DNA from: Altererythrobacter sp.
Lineage (GTDB): Bacteria; Pseudomonadota; Alphaproteobacteria; Sphingomonadales; Sphingomonadaceae
DNA: 37,569 nt
Assembly: GCA_016793865.1 (NCBI GenBank)
Contig: JAEULJ010000008.1
Location: 1 to 37,569 of the forward strand
Direction of reading: 5' to 3'
Shown here piece after piece: positions 26,059 to 34,382 of the stretch (positions are counted from its first letter, which is position 1; the number at the start of each line of letters is the position of its first letter). The translations under genes and the position numbers were made by a program. The notes beneath the pieces were generated by a model. The model worked only from the letters and a program-made list of their open reading frames with translations. It searched no databases and was not told the origin of the DNA.

Positions 26059-26074
26059 CATTTTTCTGAACACA

Positions 26075-28261
26075 TTAGTCCGAAGGCGGCATGGCAAGGC
26101 CGGTGTGGTAAGCCAAGAACGCCATCACGTCGGCGCCTTCCTCGATGATCTTGTCGGTCGGCTTGCCGCTGCCGTGGCCCGCACGGGTTTCGATGCGGAT
26201 GAGATGCGGCGCCCCGGCGGGGTCCGCAGCCTGGAGCGCGGCGGTGTATTTGAAGCTGTGCCCGGGTACCACGCGGTCATCGGTATCGGCGGTGGTCACC
26301 AGCACGGGCGGATAAGCCACGCCGGGCTTGATGTTGTGATAGGGCGAATAGGCCCGCAGCACGCGCCAGTCCGCCTCCTTGCTGGGGTAGCCGTAATCGT
26401 CGACCCAATAGCGGCCAGCGGTCCACTGGTCGAAGCGCAGCATGTCCATCACCCCGACCGAGGCATTGGCCGCATTGATCAGGTCGGGGTTCTGGTTGAC
26501 CACGGCGCCGACCAGCAGCCCGCCGTTGGAGCCGCCCTGGATGGCCAGGCCCTTGGGCGACGTATAGGCATTGGCCTTGAGGTATTTGCCGGCCCACGCG
26601 AAATCGTCGAACACGTTCTGCTTGTTGTTCAGGCGTCCGGCATCGTGCCAGGCCTTGCCGTATTCGCCGCCGCCGCGCAGGTTCGCGAGCACATAGGTGC
26701 CACCCGCCTCCAGCCATGCCATCCGCCCGGCCGAGAAGGTCGGGGTCAGCGAGATGTCGAAACCGCCATAACCGTAGAGCAGCGTCGGCGCGGGGCCGGC
26801 CTGGCCCTTCTTACGGACGATGAACATCGGAACCTTCGTTCCGTCCTTCGAAGGATAGAAGACCTGCTCGGTCTCGAACAGCGTCGGATCGAAGGTCAGC
26901 TTCGGCTGCGCGAACACCTCCTGCGCGCCGCTTTTCAGGTCAAGGCGGTAGATGGTGCTCGGACGGGTGAAGCTGGTGAAGGCGTAGAAGGTCTCGCTGT
27001 CACCCGGCTTGCCGCCGAAGCCGCCCGCCGTTCCCAACTCGCCCAGCGCGATATCCTTCAACGGCTTGCCGTTCAGCGAGAAGACCGCCGCGCGGGTGGT
27101 GGCGTCCTTGAGGTATGTCAGCACCAGCTTGTCACCCACGATCGACGCGCCGTCGATGGGTTGCTCGGTTTCTGCCACCACGGTCGTCCAGGTGGGCGTG
27201 GCGGCCGCCATGTCCATCTTGACCACGCGATAGCGCGGAGCATCCTTGTTGGTGCTGAAATATGCCGTGCTGCCGACGGTATCGATCATGTTCCAGGCGT
27301 TGTCGAAGCCGGACACCACCTTCTTCACCTGCCAGCCCTTCGCGGGCGAGCCCTTGGCAAGATCGATCGTATGGACCTCATAGCGCGCGTCGGTGCCGAC
27401 CGAGCTGGTGATGGTGGCCCACTTCTCGTCACTCGAGACGGAGATGCCGTGCCCGTATTCCTTGTGCTCGGGCGTGGCGAACACCTTGATGTCGGCGCTC
27501 TGGGGGGTGCCGATCCTGTGGTAGTAGATCGCCTGGTTGTAGGCGAGCGACTGGAAATCGGGCTTGTCGCCGGTGGCGGGGAAGCGCGAGTAGAAGAATC
27601 CCTCGTCGCCCAGCCATTGCACGCCGCCGCCGTATTTGGCCCAGCGCAGCTCGTCCTCCATCACCTTGCCGGTGGCCACGTCCATCACCTTGATGATCCG
27701 CCAGTCGGTGCCGCCGTCCTGGATCTCGAACGTCATCAGCTTGCCACTGTTGGAGGGGCGATAGCCCGCCAGCGCGGTGGCTCCGTCCTTGGCCCAGGTG
27801 TTGGGATCGATCAGCAGGCGGCCCTTGCCGTTCCAGCTGTCGCGCACGAAAAGCTGGGGCTGGTTCAGCAGGCCCGGGTTGTAGCTGTAGAAATAGCGCT
27901 GGCCCTCCTTTTGCGGGACCCCATAGCGCTCGTAATCCATCAGCTTGCCGATGCGGTCCTTGAACCATGCCTTGCCCGGCAGCGCCGTCAGCGCGGCCTG
28001 CGTGACCTTGTTCTGAGCTTCGACCCAGGCGGCAACCTCCTTGTCGGTGCGGACATCGTTCTCGAGCCAGCGATAGGGGTCGGCGACCTTCTCGCCGAAG
28101 GAGGTATCGACGACATCGCCGCGGCGGGATTCGGGATAGGCTGGGGTCGGCATGGAACTCTGCGAGGTTGCGGCGGCGGCGCGCTGCGAGGAAACGACGG
28201 TCTGCGCGAGGGCTCCGCTGGATAGCGCGAGCAGCGAAGCGGCGGAAAGCAGGCGAAGCAT
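26075..28261 (-). CDS. Exported prolyl oligopeptidase (S9A family)
   Basis: 728 residues from ATG 28261: GGGAG lies 9 bases upstream of this ATG but touches the alternative ATG at 28270, so the shorter start is preferred. A signal peptide (LLSAASLLALSSGALAQ) places it in the periplasm. The N-terminal helix and seven-bladed propeller (VADPYRWLEND, LQLFV/YYHR-type blades) cover about residues 40-440. The alpha/beta-hydrolase domain follows, with LLYGYGGFDI, LANLRGGGEYG, the nucleophile Ser578 in GGSNGG, the acid in DTDDRVVPGHS, and His696 in RAGHGSGKPT. It cleaves short peptides after proline. Together with the M3 peptidase it suggests active peptide breakdown in the periplasm. Confidence 0.93.
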   Translation of the reverse strand: MLRLLSAASLLALSSGALAQTVVSSQRAAAATSQSSMPTPAYPESRRGDVVDTSFGEKVADPYRWLENDVRTDKEVAAWVEAQNKVTQAALTALPGKAWFKDRIGKLMDYERYGVPQKEGQRYFYSYNPGLLNQPQLFVRDSWNGKGRLLIDPNTWAKDGATALAGYRPSNSGKLMTFEIQDGGTDWRIIKVMDVATGKVMEDELRWAKYGGGVQWLGDEGFFYSRFPATGDKPDFQSLAYNQAIYYHRIGTPQSADIKVFATPEHKEYGHGISVSSDEKWATITSSVGTDARYEVHTIDLAKGSPAKGWQVKKVVSGFDNAWNMIDTVGSTAYFSTNKDAPRYRVVKMDMAAATPTWTTVVAETEQPIDGASIVGDKLVLTYLKDATTRAAVFSLNGKPLKDIALGELGTAGGFGGKPGDSETFYAFTSFTRPSTIYRLDLKSGAQEVFAQPKLTFDPTLFETEQVFYPSKDGTKVPMFIVRKKGQAGPAPTLLYGYGGFDISLTPTFSAGRMAWLEAGGTYVLANLRGGGEYGKAWHDAGRLNNKQNVFDDFAWAGKYLKANAYTSPKGLAIQGGSNGGLLVGAVVNQNPDLINAANASVGVMDMLRFDQWTAGRYWVDDYGYPSKEADWRVLRAYSPYHNIKPGVAYPPVLVTTADTDDRVVPGHSFKYTAALQAADPAGAPHLIRIETRAGHGSGKPTDKIIEEGADVMAFLAYHTGLAMPPSD

Positions 28262-28325
28262 CGATGACATCTCCCGGATGATACTAGGACGGATTGTGCG
28301 CGCGGACGCTAGGCGGGGATAGTCA

Positions 28326-28361
28326 CAAATGAAAGGGCCGGATGGTATCCCATCCGGCCCT
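28326..28361 (-). terminator. Terminator of rplQ
   Basis: Perfect 12-bp arms AGGGCCGGATGG / CCATCCGGCCCT with a 4-base loop (28334-28361), followed on the minus strand by TTTCATTT. It is 26 bases after the rplQ stop codon. Confidence 0.88.
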
Positions 28362-28387
28362 CCCGAATTCTTCGCGGAAGCAAGCCT

Positions 28388-28813
28388 TTAGGCCGCTTCG
28401 AGTTCGTCCTCGTCGTCGCTCATCACCGGGCCGGAATCCCGGCCCTTGGCGGCGGTATCGCGGTCCACGAACTCGATCACCGCAATCGGCGCGGCGTCGC
28501 TGGCGCGATAGCCGGCCTTGATGATGCGGATGTAGCCGCCTTCGCGGTCGGCATAGCGATCGGCCAGCACGTCGAACAGCTTCTTGAGCTGCGTCTCGTC
28601 GCCCAACCGGCTCATCGCCAGACGGCGGTTGCTGAGCCCGCCGCGCTTGGCCAGCGTCACCAGCTTCTCGGTATAGGGGCGCAGTTCGCGGGCCTTGGCC
28701 AGCGTGGTGGTGATCTGCTCGTGCTTCACCAGGGCGGCCGCGAGATTGCGGAGCAGCGCGTGGCGGTGGCCGGTCTTGCGCTGAAGCTTGCGGCCGGAAA
28801 TGCCGTGACGCAT
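28388..28813 (-). CDS. rplQ: Ribosomal protein L17
   Basis: 141 residues, a large-subunit protein near the exit-tunnel rim. The family start [23 protein letters not shown], the segment [20 protein letters not shown] and the C-terminal [24 protein letters not shown] are all intact (shown in short pieces of the normal order). An acidic tail [10 protein letters not shown] extends past the E. coli version, which is usual in alphaproteobacteria. GAAGGAAC precedes the ATG. Its usual partner rpoA is not adjacent: two unrelated genes and a terminator lie between. A TTGACT box at 28914-28909 on the minus strand may be part of its own promoter, but the -10 is weak. Confidence 0.96.
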   Translation of the reverse strand: MRHGISGRKLQRKTGHRHALLRNLAAALVKHEQITTTLAKARELRPYTEKLVTLAKRGGLSNRRLAMSRLGDETQLKKLFDVLADRYADREGGYIRIIKAGYRASDAAPIAVIEFVDRDTAAKGRDSGPVMSDDEDELEAA

Positions 28814-28943
28814 GTCATGTTCCTTCGTTCGTAAGGGGCCCGTACAAGGTAGCCCGGTCCTCGCGGGGGAAATCCGCGACGCGCGCCAAGAGCCGATAGC
28901 GGCGGAAAAGTCAAGCTCCCGCCGCCATCGCGCGCTCCCGCAG

Positions 28944-29822
28944 CTATCGCAGCACGCGGGCGCGCGTCTCCAGGTTGGTCAGCCTTTGCTCCAGATAGGC
29001 GCGATCCTCGGCACTCGGAGAGGTGCGGGCATAGGCCGCCTCGAGGCGCAGAAGATCGCCATGTTCAACCAGAAGCTGAGCACGCGCAGCGCTCGACAGC
29101 CCGCTCGAAGGCGCCGCGCGGGCGATCGCGTCGAGCCGGCTGCGTGCGGTAACGGGGGTCGACCCGTAGCTAGTGTCGCCGATCCGTGCGTCCAGCGCAT
29201 CGAGCCGGGCGTCGAGATCGTTCTGCTCGGTGGCGGAGATCACCCCGTCGCGCAGATATCCGGTCTCCACCGTCACCAGTGCATCATAGTCCGCCTTCAG
29301 CCGGGTTCCGGCGACGCGGGTGAGCTTGCGGGCCGAGACGGCGGCATCGACGCGGCGGCTGAACTCCGTCCGCCCTTCGTTCACCTGCGCGCGGGCGGCG
29401 GTGCCGGCATCGGCGTAGGCGCCTTCGCTCAGCACCTGTGTCAGCGCGCCATAGCGATCGGACAGCTCGGTCCGCTCCGCAGTGGTGAACTGCCCATCCG
29501 CGCCATAGCGCGTCTCCAGTTCGACCACGGCGGCATAATCGCTCTTGAGCCGCGCACCCGTGGCGGCGGTAAGCACGCCCGAGCGGATGTCGGCATCGAC
29601 GCGTGTCTCGAACTGCGTGCGCTGTGCGGCCAGCGGCTTGCGGCCTAGACGCCATTGCGCCTCCAGCGAGGCATCGGCGGTCGCGCCGGTACCGAAGATG
29701 GTGCCGAGGATCTGCCCGATGCGGTCGCGCGCGGCGGTCGAGGCAGGAGTATTCTGCGCGGCGGCGGGTACGCTTCCGACCAGCGCAGCGGAAGCTGCCG
29801 CGATCAAGAGGGTGTTTTTCAT
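28944..29822 (-). CDS. Secreted protein with repeated helical / EF-hand-like units
   Basis: 292 residues from ATG 29822 (GGAA upstream; an ATG 12 bases earlier is possible). A signal peptide ends at PAAAQ. Then three units of about 65-75 residues repeat. The first two align clearly: R-V-D-A, a G-x-L-T type turn, LK-DY-A-V-LE-x-Y, DG-x-[FI]-[ST], then a long helix with L-x-R-[YL]-x-A-L. The third is degenerate ([16 protein letters not shown] ... [23 protein letters not shown]). The [15 protein letters not shown] and [15 protein letters not shown] loops look like half EF-hands but lack the full set of calcium ligands. Such units occur in small periplasmic proteins of sphingomonads; the role is unknown. 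It sits between rpoA and rplQ. Confidence 0.75.
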   Translation of the reverse strand: MKNTLLIAAASAALVGSVPAAAQNTPASTAARDRIGQILGTIFGTGATADASLEAQWRLGRKPLAAQRTQFETRVDADIRSGVLTAATGARLKSDYAAVVELETRYGADGQFTTAERTELSDRYGALTQVLSEGAYADAGTAARAQVNEGRTEFSRRVDAAVSARKLTRVAGTRLKADYDALVTVETGYLRDGVISATEQNDLDARLDALDARIGDTSYGSTPVTARSRLDAIARAAPSSGLSSAARAQLLVEHGDLLRLEAAYARTSPSAEDRAYLEQRLTNLETRARVLR

Positions 29823-30113
29823 GAGCAATTCCATTGCCGTTGGCGTTACGCCGCACCAACGCCATCCTGCCTCGCGGGTTCCTCCCAGGACGCGAGGATC
29901 TGCGCGGGCGAGGCGTTCAACCGCGCTGCACCGTCCCGGCGAAGGCTTCGTTGCGGGGGCGCCAGTGGCTAGGGTCGTGCCCTCCGCCACATGCGCGGCG
30001 TCCGGGGTCTGTCAGATCGGGGATATTCGGGCGCAACCAACGATGGGGTCGCAGACCCCACGGCGGTCCTTACCTTTTACCAGATCAGCCTGTCCCTGGC
30101 GCAGGACCTGTTC
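29823..30113. other. 291-base gap between two minus-strand genes
   Basis: No supportable gene. The only clear structure is a hairpin TGGGGTC-GCA-GACCCCA (30044-30060). On the minus strand, where the neighbouring gene ends at 30114, no T-run follows, so it is a weak terminator candidate at best. The promoter of the secreted-repeat gene must lie in this gap, but I could not assign its boxes. Confidence 0.4.
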
Positions 30114-30383
30114 CTACTCAGTTATGTCACGTGGCTTGGTCGCCCGAGTCACCTCTTCGTCGTGTCCGCTCTTGTCGCTGAAGAACGCGAGCGCGAACAG
30201 GCCGGCGCCAAGGCTGAACGACAAGAACACCCCGAGCACTGTGGCCACCACGATGTGCACGGTCAGCTCCCCGAAAAGGCTGGCGTAGCCGAGCCCGCCC
30301 AGCACCATCATGGCGGCGATCATAACGATGAGCCGCATGATGCGGCGGAAGTCCTGGACTGCCTGCTTTCTTCGCTGGGTCAT
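30114..30383 (-). CDS. Small inner-membrane protein with two helices
   Basis: 89 residues from ATG 30383; a longer frame to 30446 starts with non-conserved-looking sequence, so the shorter start is preferred (GGAA about 9 bases upstream). The order is a basic N-terminus MTQRRKQAVQDFRR, helix 1 (LIVMIAAMMVLGGLGYASLF), a short loop, helix 2 (HIVVATVLGVFLSFSLGAGLFALAFF), then a polar tail SDKSGHDEEVTRATK. It looks like a small conserved membrane protein of unknown function. It lies downstream of the rpoA terminator and so probably has its own promoter; a weak one (TTGTCC-N16-TAAATG on the minus strand near 30471-30444) is visible. Confidence 0.75.
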   Translation of the reverse strand: MTQRRKQAVQDFRRIMRLIVMIAAMMVLGGLGYASLFGELTVHIVVATVLGVFLSFSLGAGLFALAFFSDKSGHDEEVTRATKPRDITE

Positions 30384-30495
30384 CGTGCTGGTTCCGGCGT
30401 TGGGTAGGAGGGAGGTAGGGGCCCAACCCACAATGCGCCAATGCATTTATCTGCATAGAGATATCGGACAACGAGGCTTTCGCCACGGTGCGGGA

Positions 30496-30529
30496 TGCGA
30501 AAAGGGCCGCCCTTTCGGACGGCCCTTTT
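30496..30529 (-). terminator. Terminator of rpoA
   Basis: On the minus strand GGGCCGTCC-GAAA-GGGCGGCCC, a 9-bp stem with a GAAA tetraloop, flanked by AAAA and TTTT that lengthen the pairing (30500-30529). It is 46 bases after the rpoA stop. Its strength means rplQ and the two genes before it are unlikely to be mere read-through of the rpsM-rpoA transcript. Confidence 0.88.
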
Positions 30530-30575
30530 CGTTTCGAGTGATCGCGCTCCCGCCTGCGCGGGATCACAGAGGAGA

Positions 30576-31634
30576 TCAGCCCAGCAGCTCCTGCTCGAGC
30601 TTCTTGGCCATTTCCTCGATGTTCTCGGGCGGCCAGCCGGGGATGTCCATCCCCAGGCGCAGGCCCATGCTGGACAGCACTTCCTTGATCTCGTTCAGGC
30701 TCTTGCGGCCGAAGTTCGGCGTCCGCAGCATCTCGGCCTCGGTCTTCTGGACCAGATCGCCGATGTAGATGATGTTGTCGTTCTTCAGGCAGTTGGCCGA
30801 ACGCACCGACAGCTCCAGCTCGTCCACCTTCTTGAGCAGGTAGCGGTTGAGAGTGTTGGCGTCGCTCTCCTGCACCTCGGCTGCGTGGCCGATCATCGGG
30901 CCGCCGCTGGGAAGCGGCACGCCTTCCTCGAAGTGGACGAACAGGCTGAGCTGGTCCTGCAGGATGCGCGCGGCATAGGCCACCGCATCCTCGGGGCCCA
31001 CGGTGCCGTCGGTCTCCACCGTCAGGCTCAGCTTGTCGTAGTCGAGCTCCTGGCCCACGCGGGCGTTCTCGACCTTGTAGCTCACCTGGCGCACCGGCGA
31101 ATACAGGCTGTCGACCGGGATCAGGCCGATCGGGGCATCGACCGGGCGGTTCATCACCGCGGGCTGGTAACCCTTGCCGGCGTTGGCGGTCAGCTCCATG
31201 TTGAGCGTCGCGCCTTCATCCAGATGGCAGATCACGAGATCCTTGTTCATGATCTCGATGTCGCCCGACACCGCGATGTCGCCGGCCTTGACCTCGCCAG
31301 GGCCGGTGGCGGAAAGCTGGAGGCGCTTGAGCCCCTCGCCTTCCATGCGGAGCGCGATCTGCTTCACGTTGAGCACGATGTCGGTCACGTCCTCGCGCAC
31401 GCCGGCGAGGCTGGAGAACTCGTGAAGCACGCCCTCGATACGGATCGAGGTGATCGCGGCGCCCTGAAGGCTGGAGAGCAGCACGCGGCGCAGCGCATTG
31501 CCGAGCGTCAGGCCGAAGCCGCGCTCAAGCGGCTCGGCCACGAAAGTCACCTTGCGGCCCCTGGCGGCGCTGTCCTTGACCTCGAGGTGGGTCGGCTTCT
31601 TGAGTTCCTGCCAGTTCTTGGTGTTGACGGCCAT
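30576..31634 (-). CDS. rpoA: RNA polymerase alpha subunit
   Basis: 352 residues. The N-terminal assembly domain is intact ([33 protein letters not shown], in the usual order), followed by the beta-barrel domain and, after a linker, the C-terminal promoter/activator-contact domain ([47 protein letters not shown]). It is somewhat longer than the 329-residue E. coli protein, mainly at both ends, which is normal here. The start ATG 31634 has AGGGGAT upstream. It follows rpsK by 119 bases, a gap that carries a strong hairpin, and ends with its own terminator instead of leading into rplQ. Confidence 0.97.
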   Translation of the reverse strand: MAVNTKNWQELKKPTHLEVKDSAARGRKVTFVAEPLERGFGLTLGNALRRVLLSSLQGAAITSIRIEGVLHEFSSLAGVREDVTDIVLNVKQIALRMEGEGLKRLQLSATGPGEVKAGDIAVSGDIEIMNKDLVICHLDEGATLNMELTANAGKGYQPAVMNRPVDAPIGLIPVDSLYSPVRQVSYKVENARVGQELDYDKLSLTVETDGTVGPEDAVAYAARILQDQLSLFVHFEEGVPLPSGGPMIGHAAEVQESDANTLNRYLLKKVDELELSVRSANCLKNDNIIYIGDLVQKTEAEMLRTPNFGRKSLNEIKEVLSSMGLRLGMDIPGWPPENIEEMAKKLEQELLG

Positions 31635-31675
31635 GGGTATCCCCTAATTCGCTGGTCAGCGTTCGGATGCGGGCA

Positions 31676-31707
31676 GGACCGGAGGCGCTGGTAAGCGCGT
31701 CCGGTCC
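31676..31707 (-). promoter_or_regulatory. Strong mRNA hairpin between rpsK and rpoA
   Basis: GGACCGGA ... TCCGGTCC, 8-bp perfect arms, with an inner GCGC/GCGC stem and a 6-base loop. No T-run follows in the direction of transcription, so it is not a terminator. It ends 42 bases before the rpoA start and could be a processing or pausing site, or a translational control element. Confidence 0.5.
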
Positions 31708-31753
31708 GTAAAATGGTGACGGCCTGCGAACATGCAAGCCGGGCAGCTACGGA

Positions 31754-32143
31754 TCAGACGCGGCGCCGCTTGGACGGCCTCACCCCGTTGTGCGGGATGG
31801 GGGTGACGTCGCGGATCGAGGTGATCGTGAAACCGACGGCAGCGAGGCCGCGCAGCGCGCTCTCACGGCCAGAGCCGGGGCCCTTGACCTCCACCTCGAG
31901 GGTGCGCACGCCATGCTCGGCGGCCTTCTTGCCCGCGTCGTCGGCGGCGACCTGCGCGGCATAGGGCGTGCTCTTGCGGCTGCCCTTGAAGCCCATCATC
32001 CCGGCGCTGGACCAGCTGATCGCATTGCCCTGGGCGTCGGTGATGGTGATCATGGTGTTGTTGAAGCTGGCGTTGATATGCGCAACGCCGCTGCTGATGT
32101 TCTTGCGTTCGCGCCGGCGGAGGCGGCTGGGTTCGCGTGCCAT
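31754..32143 (-). CDS. rpsK: Ribosomal protein S11
   Basis: 129 residues, the normal length. The small-subunit platform protein shows its full signature: the basic start [54 protein letters not shown], and the C-terminal [22 protein letters not shown] with the terminal SKRRRV. ATG 32143 has TTAGGAAC upstream. It is the middle gene of the rpsM-rpsK-rpoA operon, 78 bases after rpsM. Confidence 0.97.
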   Translation of the reverse strand: MAREPSRLRRRERKNISSGVAHINASFNNTMITITDAQGNAISWSSAGMMGFKGSRKSTPYAAQVAADDAGKKAAEHGVRTLEVEVKGPGSGRESALRGLAAVGFTITSIRDVTPIPHNGVRPSKRRRV

Positions 32144-32221
32144 GTGATGTTCCTAACGTAGGACCTGGACCGGGGGTGAGCGCGGCCCGAATAGAGAAAA
32201 AAGCGCCTAAGCCTGGACGGC

Positions 32222-32590
32222 TTACTTCTTCTTGCCGGCGATCGGCTTGGCCTTGCCCTTGCGGGTGCGCGCATTGGTGTGCGTGCGCTGGCCGCGAACC
32301 GGCAGGCCGGCACGGTGGCGCAGGCCACGATAGGACCGCAGGTCCTGGAGCCGCTTGATGTTCATGGCGGTGTCGCGGCGCAGGTCGCCCTCGACCGAAT
32401 GATCGGCGTCGATCGTTTCGCGGATGCGAAGCACTTCCTCGTCGGTGAGGTCCTGAACGCGGCGGGCGTGATCGATGCCGAGCTTGTCGGCGATCCCTTC
32501 GGCGGTCTTGCGACCGATCCCGTGGATGTAGGTGAGCGCGATGATAACGCGCTTGTTGGTTGGGATGTTGATCCCGGCAATACGAGCCAC
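32222..32590 (-). CDS. rpsM: Ribosomal protein S13
   Basis: 122 residues from GTG 32590, with GGAG 6 bases upstream. The longer frame to 32641 only adds leader sequence, and S13 proteins begin [10 protein letters not shown] exactly at this GTG. The protein has the helix-two-turns-helix start [19 protein letters not shown] and the basic tail [23 protein letters not shown]...GKKK that reaches tRNA and S19 in the small-subunit head. It heads the rpsM-rpsK-rpoA operon. In most alphaproteobacteria secY and adk lie just upstream; here an SRPBCC-type gene does. Confidence 0.96.
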   Translation of the reverse strand: MARIAGINIPTNKRVIIALTYIHGIGRKTAEGIADKLGIDHARRVQDLTDEEVLRIRETIDADHSVEGDLRRDTAMNIKRLQDLRSYRGLRHRAGLPVRGQRTHTNARTRKGKAKPIAGKKK

Positions 32591-32671
32591 TTGGTTCTCC
32601 ATGCTCCACAGGGCAGATGCCGAAGCACGGCCCCATCTCATCGCTGTTCATCGTCAGGCGGGCGCGAACGC

Positions 32672-32710
32672 AAAAAGGCCGGATGGCGCGCAAATGCCGC
32701 CCACCGGACC
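32672..32710 (-). promoter_or_regulatory. Terminator-like hairpin in the rpsM leader (possible attenuator)
   Basis: On the minus strand an interrupted GC-rich stem, CCGG/CCGG plus TGG/CCA plus CG/CG with bulges, is followed by five T (32676-32672). It lies between the predicted transcript start and the rpsM GTG, so it could end transcription early when ribosomal protein is in excess. The stem is imperfect. Confidence 0.35.
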
Positions 32711-32736
32711 GACCCGAACCTGTCGAATGAGCGGCG

Positions 32737-32765
32737 CGCTTAGGTCGATTCCGCCCAGGCGTCAA
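32737..32765 (-). promoter_or_regulatory. Probable promoter of the rpsM-rpsK-rpoA operon
   Basis: On the minus strand TTGACG (32765-32760), a 17-base spacer, TAAGCG (32742-32737). The transcript would start near 32730, giving a leader of about 140 bases before the GTG start of rpsM. Confidence 0.5.
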
Positions 32766-32881
32766 CTGCAAAAGTCGCGCAGAACCGGGTGCCGCGGATG
32801 GAGCGGCTAGCACGTGTTCGATGGAGTCTAGGCGATCACGGATGCGAGGTCAAAAGGTGCCGACAAATCGCATCAACCGGA

Positions 32882-33502
32882 CTATCCGGCGGGGGGCGTC
32901 TCTGCGGCGGGTGCATCGGCGGCGGGCCGGCCCTGCGTTTCGTCGAGCGGGCCGAGGTGGGCCTGGAGCCGCTTCAACTGCTCGGACATCATCGCATCGA
33001 CGGCGGGCGCGATGTCGGTGATCTTGTAGCGCATCGGGCCGCCGACATTGTATTCCCACAGGATACGTGTCCCGCCGGGCACTTCCTTTAGCGTGATGGT
33101 GAGGACGCCGCTTACCGGCTCGCCCTGAAGCGGACCGAACCCGCCGCTCATCCGTAACACCCGCATCGGAAAGGCCTGAAGGACCTCGGCGTGGCGGGCG
33201 CTGCCTTCCATCGCCGAGGAATTGCCGCTGTCGCCCACCGGGATGCGTTCGCAGAAACAGCCGCCCCCCTGCGGAGTCAGCGTCAAGTTCTTGGCATCGC
33301 CCGACCAGCTATGCTCCCCGTTCCACCAGTCTGCCGGCCTGGTCAGCGCGAGCCAGGTCGCCAGCGGCGGCGTCTTCACGCTGGCGGTGGCGCGGGTGAC
33401 GAAGCGGTCAGCCGTGGTCTCGGCGACTTCCGCCCGCGTCGGCGCGACTCCGAGCCCAGCCGTGATTAGGGCAAGCGCGGCGATGGCGGTGGCACGGAAC
33501 AT
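32882..33502 (-). CDS. Exported SRPBCC (START-like) fold protein
   Basis: 206 residues from ATG 33502, with GGAAGGGG 5 bases upstream. A signal peptide (FRATAIAALALITAGLGVAPTRA) sends it to the periplasm. The mature part has the SRPBCC layout: a first beta strand with RFVTRATASVKTPPLATW, the WWNGEHSWSGDAKNLTL turn, CFCERIPVG, then VLTITLKEVPGGTRILWEYNVGGPMRY, and a long C-terminal helix VDAMMSEQLKRLQAHL. The tail is Ala/Pro rich. The fold binds hydrophobic ligands in a deep pocket; the ligand is unknown. The gene diverges from the tetR gene across 211 bases. An inverted repeat TTTGAA-N7-TTCAAA lies in that gap at 33564-33582. Confidence 0.8.
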   Translation of the reverse strand: MFRATAIAALALITAGLGVAPTRAEVAETTADRFVTRATASVKTPPLATWLALTRPADWWNGEHSWSGDAKNLTLTPQGGGCFCERIPVGDSGNSSAMEGSARHAEVLQAFPMRVLRMSGGFGPLQGEPVSGVLTITLKEVPGGTRILWEYNVGGPMRYKITDIAPAVDAMMSEQLKRLQAHLGPLDETQGRPAADAPAAETPPAG

Positions 33503-33677
33503 GGCGACCCCTTCCTGCCCGGCGATCCTTGGGCGAGAATCCAATAAAGTGCTTTGTCTGAGGTTTGAAGGATTGATTCAAAGAGACGCAAGGTGACCAC
33601 CGCCGCCCGGTCGCCGGGTCGCCCGAGAGGCTGCACCCCAATGCATCGGGCGCAGCGGCGGCGATACCGAAGCACCC

Positions 33678-33706
33678 TTGAAAATGCGCCAGGAATATTC
33701 CATACC
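33678..33706 (+). promoter_or_regulatory. Candidate tetR promoter giving a leaderless transcript
   Basis: TTGAAA (33678-33683), a 17-base spacer, CATACC (33701-33706). A start 6-7 bases after the -10 falls at 33713-33714, exactly on the preferred ATG. The -10 is weak (3 of 6) but is covered by the operator, as expected for self-repression. Confidence 0.4.
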
Positions 33707-33719
33707 ACTGAGTATGGAA
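33698..33719. promoter_or_regulatory. TetR-type operator over the tetR start
   Basis: TTCCATAC-N6-GTATGGAA, 8-bp perfect arms, 22 bp in all. It covers the -10 region and the ATG at 33714. The left half recurs upstream of the efflux genes at 34383-34390 as TTACATAC, with the same N6-GTAT spacing. Confidence 0.65.
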
Positions 33720-34313
33720 AAGCCGGTAACTCGGGGAAGGCCGCGGGAGTTCTGTCCCGACCAAGCGCTGGCCGCCGCCCTGCGGGTGTTCTGGACGAAG
33801 GGCTATGAAGGCGCCTCTCTGACCGATCTCACCGATGGCATGGGCATCACCCGGCCGAGCCTCTATGCCGCGTTCGGCAACAAGGAATCGCTATTCCGTC
33901 AGGCGCTGGACCTCTACGAGCGGGAGAAGCTCGCCTATCTCGGCGAAGCGATGAAGGAGCCGACCGCCCGTGCGATGGCGGAATACCTCCTTCGCGGCGC
34001 CATCGAGACGGCGACCGGGGGCGACACGCGCGGGTGCATGGGCGTAATCGCTTCGGTCGCCTGCCAGAGCGTGGAGCCCTCGATCCGCGACGACGTAAAC
34101 GGCCGGGCGGAGACCGCGAAGAAGTTGATCGTCGATCGCATCCAGCGGGCGATTGACGCAGGGGAATTCACGGTTCCCGCCCAGGCCGAAGCGATCGCTC
34201 GCTATCTGATGGCGATCATGCAGGGCATTTCGGTACAGGCACAGGCGGGTGCGACGCGCGCCGAATTGACCCAAGTGGCCGACTCCGCACTGGCGGCATG
34301 GCCCTCGATCTAG
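33714..34313 (+). CDS. TetR/AcrR-family repressor, probable efflux regulator
   Basis: 199 residues from ATG 33714. The upstream in-frame starts (TTG 33678, ATG 33684) would translate through the operator; proteins of this group begin MEKPVTRGRPREF. The N-terminal helix-turn-helix is at about residues 12-55: PDQALAAALRVFWTKGYEGASLTDLTDGMGITRPSLYAAFGNKESLF in order. The rest is a helical ligand/dimer domain of the AcrR C-terminal type, with RGCMGVIASVACQS in the middle. It should repress itself and the adjacent RND pump, and let go when the pump's substrate binds. No good ribosome site precedes the ATG, in line with a leaderless message. Confidence 0.9.
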   Translation: MEKPVTRGRPREFCPDQALAAALRVFWTKGYEGASLTDLTDGMGITRPSLYAAFGNKESLFRQALDLYEREKLAYLGEAMKEPTARAMAEYLLRGAIETATGGDTRGCMGVIASVACQSVEPSIRDDVNGRAETAKKLIVDRIQRAIDAGEFTVPAQAEAIARYLMAIMQGISVQAQAGATRAELTQVADSALAAWPSI

Positions 34314-34336
34314 ACGGGCTTTTGTTGCACTGCGAA

Positions 34337-34358
34337 AAAAATATCGGACGGTATAAAA
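34337..34358. promoter_or_regulatory. Second, weaker operator-like site before the efflux genes
   Basis: AAAAATAT-N6-GTATAAAA. It keeps the GTAT half and 6-base spacing of the tetR operator, with ATAT in place of ATAC on the left. Its centre is 46 bases from that of the next site. Confidence 0.35.
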
Positions 34359-34382
34359 TTATCGCTTGACCTGAACCGCAGA

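Noticed and set aside
26105..28225. A 706-codon open frame on the plus strand opposite the prolyl oligopeptidase
   Set aside because: No domain, Arg/Gly/His-rich composition, and it lies fully inside a well-supported gene.
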